DNA of 64,000 nt from Rubrivivax sp. GTDB lineage: Bacteria > Pseudomonadota > Gammaproteobacteria > Burkholderiales > Burkholderiaceae_C. Position 1 is the first letter of the stretch; each line of letters begins with the position of its first letter. The notes under the pieces are model-generated. The model had not been told where the DNA came from. It worked only from the letters and a program-made list of their open reading frames with translations, and did no database searches. Both the position numbers and the translations under genes were made by a program. Below are positions 58,236-64,000 of this stretch, piece by piece. The stretch covers positions 1 to 64,000 of the forward strand of contig JAURZK010000135.1 of the NCBI GenBank assembly GCA_030653505.1, in the 5' to 3' direction.

Positions 58236-58269
58236 GCCGGGCTGCCCCGAACTTCAGTGCAACGGCGGC

Positions 58270-59007
58270 TCAGGCCGCGCAGACCTCACGCGGGCTGCAG
58301 GCCTGCTGCAGCCGGTCGTAGGCGACCTTGACCACGGCGTAGCACTCGCAGCAGCGCTCTTCCAGGCCGGCGCGGTCCAGCACGGCAATGCGGCCGCGGG
58401 CGTAGCGGATGACGCCGGCCTTCTGCAGCCTCAGCGCGCCCACCGTGACGCCCTCGCGGCGCACGCCCAGCATCTGCGCGATGCGCTCCTGCGTCACCGC
58501 CAGCTCGTTGCCGCTGAGCCGGTCCAGGTGCAGCAGCAACCAGCGGCAGAGTTGCTGGTCGAGCGCGTGGTGACGGCTGCAGGCCGAGGTCTGCGCCATC
58601 TGCGCGAACAGCACCTGCGTGTAGCCCAGCAGGGCCTGCATCAGCGGCGCCGATTGGCGCGACGCCTCGCGCAGATCCGCCGCACGCATGCGCAGGGCCT
58701 GGCCGGCGCCTTGCACCACGGCGTTGCTGAGCGAGCGCAGGTCGCCCATGAAGGCACAGACCCCGACGACACCCTCGCAGCCGACGACGGCAATCTCGGC
58801 CGAGGCGCCGTCCTTCATCGTCGACGTCAACGACACGACGGCGGTGGTGGGAAAGTAGACATGCGTCAGCCCCATCCCCGCTTCGTACAACAGCTTGCCG
58901 CGCGGCAGTTCGACCCATTCGACCAAAGCGTTGATGGCCAGCCAGTCGCTGGCGGGCAGCGTGGCGAGCAGGCGGTTCTGTGAGGGGCGGGGAAACGTGG
59001 ATTGCAT
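58270..59007 (-). CDS. Crp/Fnr family transcriptional regulator (cysteine-rich C-terminus)
   Basis: Product of 245 residues with an N-terminal cyclic-nucleotide-binding-type domain (LPRGKLLYEAGMGLTHVYFP) and a C-terminal winged helix (VTQERIAQMLGVRREGVTVGALRLQKAGVI). The N-terminal cysteines of FNR are absent. Near the end an EERCCECYA segment carries three closely spaced cysteines, which could bind a metal or sense redox state. ATG 59007 is used. A second Crp/Fnr gene lies 107 bases upstream on the same strand. Confidence 0.85.
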   Translation of the reverse strand: MQSTFPRPSQNRLLATLPASDWLAINALVEWVELPRGKLLYEAGMGLTHVYFPTTAVVSLTSTMKDGASAEIAVVGCEGVVGVCAFMGDLRSLSNAVVQGAGQALRMRAADLREASRQSAPLMQALLGYTQVLFAQMAQTSACSRHHALDQQLCRWLLLHLDRLSGNELAVTQERIAQMLGVRREGVTVGALRLQKAGVIRYARGRIAVLDRAGLEERCCECYAVVKVAYDRLQQACSPREVCAA

Positions 59008-59114
59008 GGGGTATGCCGAGGTGATTCGACTGGGAACCGTCAGCAATGTAGGACCCCCCCTCCCCGCGCCCTGTGTCGAAAGACGTATCCCCCAACGGTG
59101 TGCAGACGCAGCGC

Positions 59115-59858
59115 TCAGATCAGCGGCCGCTGCGGCGGCCGGCCGTCTCCCCATAGGTCAGCGAGGCGCGCCAGCGCCCTCACGTCGCGCATGAACAATC
59201 GCGCGTCGGCGATGTGGTGCAGACCACGCCGCTCCAGTTTGCGTAAAGTTTTGTTGGTATGCACAAGTGACAGGCCCAGACCGTCGGCGATGTGCTGCTG
59301 CGTCAGCGGGAAGGGCACGCCGCCCACCCCGGCGTCGGGCTGCAGTGCAGCAGCGCGCTTGAAGAGCAGGATCAGCAGCGTCGCGATGCGCTCCTCGGCG
59401 CTGCGCCGGCCCACCGAGAGCAGCGTGTCGTCGACCAGCGACTCCTCGTGCGCCGTGAGCCACGTGATGTTGAAGCCCATGGTCGGCGACTGGCGGTGCA
59501 GTTCCCACAAGGAGTCGCGCTGGAAGACGCAGAAGCGCGCGTCGGTCAGCGTGTCCACACCGTGGGCGGCGGCGTCGGCCATCTTCTGCTGTACACCGAT
59601 GAAGTCACCGGCGAGCAGGAAGCTCAGGATCTGCCGGCGACCGTCGCTCAGCGTCTTGTAGCGGAAGGCCCAGCCCTCACGCAGCGTGTACAGCGGCGCA
59701 TCGGTCTGGCCTTCGTGGATCAGCGTCTCGTTGGCGGGCAGCGTGACCTCGCGCCGCTTGAGCGATTGCACGAGGGCGGTCTCTTCGGGCGTGTGGCCCT
59801 GGAACAACGGCAGCGGCCGCAACGGGCAGGCGCTGCAAGGGGTCTCGTCCATCGGCAT
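59115..59858 (-). CDS. Crp/Fnr family transcriptional regulator with N-terminal CxxC
   Basis: Product of 247 residues. The N-terminus has CSACP (C8, C11), and C110 lies in the sensor domain (TDARFCVFQR). Classical FNR needs four cysteines for its [4Fe-4S] cluster, so cluster binding is uncertain here. The DNA-binding helix reads LTQQHIADGLGLSLVHTNKTLRKLERRGL, a variant without the E-x-x-S-R core of FNR, so the recognised site may differ. ATG 59858 is used; ATG 59852 is possible. It may regulate the neighbouring Crp gene. Confidence 0.85.
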   Translation of the reverse strand: MPMDETPCSACPLRPLPLFQGHTPEETALVQSLKRREVTLPANETLIHEGQTDAPLYTLREGWAFRYKTLSDGRRQILSFLLAGDFIGVQQKMADAAAHGVDTLTDARFCVFQRDSLWELHRQSPTMGFNITWLTAHEESLVDDTLLSVGRRSAEERIATLLILLFKRAAALQPDAGVGGVPFPLTQQHIADGLGLSLVHTNKTLRKLERRGLHHIADARLFMRDVRALARLADLWGDGRPPQRPLI

Positions 59859-59971
59859 TGGTCTTCGGTGTGAACAGCGCCTGCAACCGGGCGCGCACCC
59901 GAAGCATAGACCCCCCCTGCCGGGCCCGTGCGGGCCGAGGCCGTGCGTAGGTGTGCACGGCCTGCCGGGGC

Positions 59972-60193
59972 TCAGCCGCGCCGTCCGCCGAAGGCCAGCA
60001 ACGCGATACCGGCGATGACTGCGCCGGCGCCGGCCCAGATCGGCACGTTGACCGTCTGCTTCTCAGTCACCGACAACTCGATCGGGCCCAGCTTGGCCTG
60101 GTGCGTGTCCTTGGTATAGCTGAAGCCGCCATAGATCAGGGCCAGCGCGCCGGCCACGATGAGCAGGATGCCTGCGAGCTTGCTGCCGTTCAT
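59972..60193 (-). CDS. Small two-helix membrane protein, DUF3185-like
   Basis: Product of 73 residues with two membrane helices (about 6-25 and 50-68) separated by a polar loop SYTKDTHQAKLGPIELSVTEKQ. The sequence resembles the small inner-membrane proteins labelled DUF3185, often induced by stress. Function is unknown. It lies 113 bases upstream of the Crp/Fnr genes on the same strand. Confidence 0.7.
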   Translation of the reverse strand: MNGSKLAGILLIVAGALALIYGGFSYTKDTHQAKLGPIELSVTEKQTVNVPIWAGAGAVIAGIALLAFGGRRG

Positions 60194-60485
60194 GAGCGCA
60201 CCCCGGCCGGCAGGCAGAGCAGGCCCTGCGCACGTGGCGCAGGCAATCGAATGGCTTTGGTGTTCGGCATGACAGACCCCGTCTCAGCTGTTGGCCCGGC
60301 GACATCGCCCGGCCGTCACGGGCGGCACGCTCGAAGAGCGCGAACACCCGTTTCACTCTGCAATGCTGCACGCCGACGGCATCGCCGTCGACCGGCCTCC
60401 AGGCCGTCGCCATGTCAGCCGAGGCCTACACGGTATCAGGATGCAGACGCGCTGCGGAGCCACGCGGCCGGCGCCATACTTCAGC
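60194..60485. other. Intergenic region between divergent genes, no gene seen
   Basis: About 290 bases separate the small membrane protein from the CheB-CheR fusion. The fusion reading frame is open back to 60291 but codes there for a sequence with no family resemblance. No clear operator, hairpin or small gene was found. Confidence 0.5.
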
Positions 60486-63104
60486 ATGGGCCCGCAGCGC
60501 ACCGTCAAGGGCGAAGTTCCGCCTGTTACGCAGGCCGTGCTGCCGGCGACCCCAGGTGGCGCCGACAGCCTGCCCGTGCGCGCGCCCGTCGGCACCCGCA
60601 TCGTGGGGCTGGGTGCATCGGCGGGTGGGCTGGCCGCGCTGGAGCAGTTCCTGGCCCAGGTGCCGGCCTCCAGCGGGCTGGCCTACGTCGTCGTGCAGCA
60701 CCTCGACCCGACCCATGGCACGATGCTGAGCGAATTGCTGCAGCGCGTGACGGCGATGCCGGTGCGCGAGGCCGTGCAGGGCCAGCGCGTGGCACCCGAC
60801 AGCGTCTACGTGATACCGCCCAACCAAGAGCTCACCGTGCAGGGCGGTGCGCTGCAGCTGGGCCCGGCAGCCAAGCCACGCGGGCAGCGCCTGGCCATCG
60901 ACCTGCTGTTTTCTTCGCTGGCACGCGACCAGGGCGAGCGCGCCATCGGCGTGGTGCTGTCGGGCATGGGCGCCGACGGCAGTGTCGGCCTGCAGGCCAT
61001 CAAGTCGCAGGGTGGGCTGACGCTGGTGCAGGCGCCCCAGTCGGCCGCCTTCGACGCCATGCCCAAGAATGCCCTGGCCACGGGCTGTGTCGACATCACC
61101 GACGAGGCCGGCGCACTGCCCGCGCGCATCCTGCAGGTCACCGCGGAGCGCCACGCGGCGCTGCTGCGGCCCGAGGGCAGCGACAGCAGCGACGCCGCGG
61201 CCCTGGCGTCGATCCTCGAACAGCTGCGCCGGCGCAGCCATCACGACCTGTCTGAATACAAACCGAGCACGCTGCACCGCCGCATCCTGCGCCGCATGGG
61301 GGTGCACGGGCTGACCACGCGGGCCGCCTACGAAGGCTTCGTGCGCCAGAACCCGGGCGAGCTCGACCTGCTGTTCAACGAGATGCTGATCGGCGTCACC
61401 AGCTTCTTCCGCGACCCCGGCGTGTGGCAGGAACTGCGCGACGACGTGCTGCCGGCGCTGCTGGCGCGCACGGCCGAAGGCACCAGGCTGCGCGCCTGGG
61501 TCGTGGGCTGCTCGACCGGCGAAGAGGCCTACACGCTGGCCATGGTGTTCCAGGAGGCGGCCGACGCGCTGCCCGGCGGCGGCAAACGATCGTTGCAGGT
61601 CTTCGCCACCGATCTGAGCGCCGACGCGATCGCGGTGGCGCGCCGCGGCTTCTACCCGAAGCGGATCGCCGCCGATGTCGGCACCGAGCGCCTGGCGCGC
61701 TTCTTCGCACCGCACGGCACGGGCTACATCATCGACAAGCAGCTGCGCGAGAGGGTGCTGTTCGCGCAGCACGACGTGATCCAGGACCCGCCCTTCACGC
61801 GGCTCGACCTGCTGTGCTGTCGCAACCTCATGATCTACTTCACCGCGCCCTTGCAACGCCGCCTGTTGCCGCTGTTCAGCTTCAGCCTGCGCCCGGGGGG
61901 CGTGCTCGTGCTCGGCACCGCGGAGACGATGGGCCGCACGCAGTCCGGGTTCACGCCGGTGAGTGCCAAGTCGCGGATCTACAGTCGCAGCGAGATGGGC
62001 GGCAGCGCACGCGCCGTCGAGTTCCCCGTCAAGCCGCCGTTGCACACCCGCAAGCCCCATCAGGAGTCACACGTGATCACAGCCCCGGCCAGCCCGACCG
62101 CCAACCTGCAGGCACTGGCCGAACGGGCCCTGTTGCAGGCGTTTGCGCCACCTGCCGTGCTGGTCAACGACGTGGGCGACGTCATCTATGTCCATGGCGC
62201 CGTCGGCCGCTTCCTGGAACCGGCCGCGGGCAAGGCGAACTGGAACATCCACGTCATGGCGCGGCCGGCCATCCGCACGCAGATCACCGGCGCGCTGCGC
62301 CACGTGCTGCAGGACGCGCAGCCGGTGGAACTGCCCGGCCTGCCGCTGGACGAAGGCCACGGACAGACAGTGCACGTCAGCGTGCACGCGCTGCAGGCAC
62401 CGCAGGCGCTGGTCGGGCTGGTGATGATCGCCTTCCGCGCCGGCCCGGAAGGCGCAGGCAAGCCGCGGCGGCGCCGGCGCAGCCCCGGCAGCCCCGACCC
62501 CGTCCTGGCCGAGGAGCTGCAGCGCCTGCGCGATGAAGTGCAGGCGCTGGGCCGGGAGATGGGCTCGTCGGCCGAGGAACTGCAGGCCGCCAACGAGGAA
62601 CTGCAGTCGACCAACGAAGAGCTGCAGTCGGCCAACGAGGAGTTGACGACGTCGAAGGAGGAGTCGCAGTCGATGAATGAGGAACTGCAGACGCTCAACG
62701 GCGAACTCCAGTCCAAGCTCGACGACCTGGCGCTGGCGCAGAGCGACATGCAGAACCTGCTCAACAGCACCGACATCGCGACGCTGTTCCTCGACAACGA
62801 CCTCAACGTGCGGCGCTACACCGAGCAGATGCCGCGCATCATCCACCTGCGCGAAGGCGATGTCGGCCGGCCGCTGACCGACCTGGCCAGCACGCTGGTC
62901 TACCCGCAGCTAGACGAAGACGCTCGCCAGACCCTGCGCACCCTGAGCACGACCGAGAAGGAGATCACGACCACCGACGGCCTGTGGTTCCTGGTGCGCA
63001 TCAAGCCTTACCGCACGCTGGCCAACACCATCCAGGGCCTGGTGATCACCTTCATCGACATCACGGCCGCCAAGGCCCTCGAAGCGCGACTGCGCGCCAC
63101 CTGA
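60486..63104 (+). CDS. CheB-CheR-PAS fusion protein
   Basis: Product of 872 residues joining both adaptation enzymes. The CheB methylesterase (about 39-220) has its catalytic triad S45 (GASAGG), H72 and D164 (SGMGADG). The CheR methyltransferase (about 250-500) has EMLIGVTSFFRD, VVGCSTGEEAYTLA and LLCCRNLMIYF. A PAS-like domain (about 549-660), a long coiled-coil of EELQ-type heptads (about 673-757) and a second PAS domain (about 757-858) follow. There is no receiver or kinase domain. It could modify the receptors of the 29-38 kb operon, which lacks separate cheR and cheB, or serve another sensory system. ATG 60486 was chosen since earlier residues look non-conserved. Confidence 0.9.
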   Translation: MGPQRTVKGEVPPVTQAVLPATPGGADSLPVRAPVGTRIVGLGASAGGLAALEQFLAQVPASSGLAYVVVQHLDPTHGTMLSELLQRVTAMPVREAVQGQRVAPDSVYVIPPNQELTVQGGALQLGPAAKPRGQRLAIDLLFSSLARDQGERAIGVVLSGMGADGSVGLQAIKSQGGLTLVQAPQSAAFDAMPKNALATGCVDITDEAGALPARILQVTAERHAALLRPEGSDSSDAAALASILEQLRRRSHHDLSEYKPSTLHRRILRRMGVHGLTTRAAYEGFVRQNPGELDLLFNEMLIGVTSFFRDPGVWQELRDDVLPALLARTAEGTRLRAWVVGCSTGEEAYTLAMVFQEAADALPGGGKRSLQVFATDLSADAIAVARRGFYPKRIAADVGTERLARFFAPHGTGYIIDKQLRERVLFAQHDVIQDPPFTRLDLLCCRNLMIYFTAPLQRRLLPLFSFSLRPGGVLVLGTAETMGRTQSGFTPVSAKSRIYSRSEMGGSARAVEFPVKPPLHTRKPHQESHVITAPASPTANLQALAERALLQAFAPPAVLVNDVGDVIYVHGAVGRFLEPAAGKANWNIHVMARPAIRTQITGALRHVLQDAQPVELPGLPLDEGHGQTVHVSVHALQAPQALVGLVMIAFRAGPEGAGKPRRRRRSPGSPDPVLAEELQRLRDEVQALGREMGSSAEELQAANEELQSTNEELQSANEELTTSKEESQSMNEELQTLNGELQSKLDDLALAQSDMQNLLNSTDIATLFLDNDLNVRRYTEQMPRIIHLREGDVGRPLTDLASTLVYPQLDEDARQTLRTLSTTEKEITTTDGLWFLVRIKPYRTLANTIQGLVITFIDITAAKALEARLRAT

Positions 63105-63150
63105 AGGCGCACACAGCGCCCGCCCCCTACCGTTACTGCAGGAAGCCCCC

Positions 63151-63771
63151 ATGTCCACCACCGCCCGCGAAGCCGAAGAGAACCTGAGCCTGCGTCAGCG
63201 CGCACTCGCGCACCTGACCGGCAGCACGACCCAACCAGCCGGGCGCGCCAGCCCCTCGCAGGCGCTGGCGGTGCTGCACGCACTGGCCTCGTCGCCGGAA
63301 ACCGCCCCCGACGCCCTGGCGCTGCTGCACGAACTGCAGGTGCACCAGGTCGAGCTCGAACTGCAGCAGGAGGAGCTGCGCCGCTCGCGCGACGACCTCG
63401 AGGCCGAACTGAGCCGCCGAACGGCGCTGGTCGACCACGCCCCGGTGCCCTACCTGACGCTCGACACCACCACGCGCGTGGTCGAGCTGAACCACGCCGC
63501 GGCGCAGCTGCTGGGGGCCACGCGGGACGAGCTGCGCGGCAAGCTGCTGACACCCTTCCTGGCCGCGCGCAGTGGCCGGGACCTGTACACGCTGCTGGCC
63601 CGCGTGCAGGGCGGCGGCGCGCCGCAGCGCTGCGAACTGCAGCTGGCGGCGGGCCCGGCACAGGCGCCGGCACTGCTCGCCCTGGCCAGCGCCGACCCCG
63701 CCGGCAAGGGCTGCCTGCTGGCGCTGGTGGCGCTGGGCCCGGGGCCCGACGACGACGCCGGCACGCGCTGA
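63151..63771 (+). CDS. PAS-domain protein
   Basis: Product of 206 residues with an N-terminal helical/coiled-coil region (LALLHELQVHQVELELQQEELRR split over about 58-90) and one PAS domain (about 90-190: LVDHAPVPYLTLD, NHAAAQLLGATRDEL). It has no output domain. It follows the CheB-CheR-PAS gene by 46 bases and the coiled-coil motif is of the kind found between CheR and PAS in such fusions. It therefore probably works as a partner or accessory sensor of that protein. Confidence 0.8.
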   Translation: MSTTAREAEENLSLRQRALAHLTGSTTQPAGRASPSQALAVLHALASSPETAPDALALLHELQVHQVELELQQEELRRSRDDLEAELSRRTALVDHAPVPYLTLDTTTRVVELNHAAAQLLGATRDELRGKLLTPFLAARSGRDLYTLLARVQGGGAPQRCELQLAAGPAQAPALLALASADPAGKGCLLALVALGPGPDDDAGTR

Positions 63772-63868
63772 CCGCGCCGCGCGAGCCCGCGGTCACGGCG
63801 CGGGAGAGCCCGCCGCCAGTGATGACGCGGGCCTCGATGAGGCACACACCCCCACAGGCCGGCGCACG

Positions 63869-64000
63869 TCAGGCGCCTGCGGCCAACGCCAGCAGGCTTT
63901 CGAGCGTGTCGGCCTCGTGCAGCGGCTTGTCGTGTCGAATGCGCAGCATGCGCGGGAAGCGGACCGCCACGCCGCTCTTGTGGCGCGGGCTGGGTTGCAG
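63869..64000 (-). CDS. ATP-dependent DNA ligase, C-terminal end (partial)
   Basis: The last 43 codons of a gene that continues beyond the window. The sequence includes [18 protein letters not shown] and HEADTLESL, the C-terminal OB-fold end typical of bacterial ATP-dependent DNA ligases (the LigB/LigD-unlinked type found next to a lhr-like helicase). It presumably acts in DNA repair. The region 63772-63868 between it and the convergent PAS gene holds no gene. Confidence 0.85.
   Translation of the reverse strand: MQPSPRHKSGVAVRFPRMLRIRHDKPLHEADTLESLLALAAGA

Overview
The window is very GC-rich, densely packed DNA from the chromosome of a betaproteobacterium, most likely order Burkholderiales (Rubrivivax/Leptothrix/Methylibium-like). 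This is inferred from gene content and style: a CysB-family regulator with a GTG start, adjacent lipA and lipB, overlapping phoH/ybeY, a cheZ-like/cheY/cheA/mcp operon, DUF4148, and the uracil-catabolism set. No rRNA, tRNA, CRISPR array, insertion sequence or prophage was recognised.

Layout. 0-2.2 kb: a large imperfect palindrome, then the two membrane subunits of a TRAP transporter. 2.4-5.3 kb: a GspE/PilB-type ATPase with MshEN-like repeats and a small periplasmic protein. 5.5-7.7 kb: a PlcP-like phosphoesterase paired with a diacylglycerol glycosyltransferase, a candidate phosphate-sparing lipid-remodelling operon. 7.8-9.1 kb: a decay zone with a truncated UPF0126 gene, a collagen-like lipoprotein gene and an internally deleted lplT remnant. 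9.2-13.5 kb: a tungsten aldehyde oxidoreductase operon (aorA, aorB, aorC, a MoaD-like gene and an unknown small gene). 13.5-24.4 kb: a form II CO-dehydrogenase-like gene set split in two. coxM/coxD/coxE-like genes lie on the plus strand and coxS/coxL-like genes on the minus strand. Between them sit a sensor kinase, a small coupled ORF and a REC-DUF3369-GGDEF-EAL protein.

24.4-29 kb, minus strand: a DUF1015 protein, an EgtB/SenA-like protein that has lost two predicted iron ligands, and a response regulator/kinase pair. 29.1-38.5 kb: a chemotaxis operon (cheZ-like, cheY, cheA, three mcp genes, cheW, a soluble Cache protein) without cheR or cheB. 38.5-45.5 kb: a YbbP-like permease, a cytochrome c behind a likely FNR/FixK site, adenine deaminase, a periplasmic rhodanese, lipA and lipB. 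45.8-52.4 kb: a cyclase-like/NTPase/TPR protein, an unknown secreted protein, and urc1-urc4-upp. 52.4-64 kb: nested hairpins, ybeY/phoH, a two-component pair, a CysB-like regulator, a thioredoxin-like protein, two Crp/Fnr regulators, a small membrane protein, a CheB-CheR-PAS fusion, a PAS protein and the end of an ATP-dependent DNA ligase.

How the parts fit. Redox and carbon metabolism (AOR, CODH-like enzyme, TRAP uptake, cytochrome c, lipoate synthesis) sits among an unusually large amount of signal transduction: five predicted histidine kinases counting CheA, four receiver proteins (one with EAL output), two Crp/Fnr regulators and three chemoreceptors. This suits a metabolically versatile, motile organism that tracks electron donors and acceptors. 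Nucleobase salvage and catabolism (adenine deaminase, URC set) and the lipid-remodelling pair suggest adaptation to nitrogen and phosphorus limitation. These links are inferences from gene neighbourhood.
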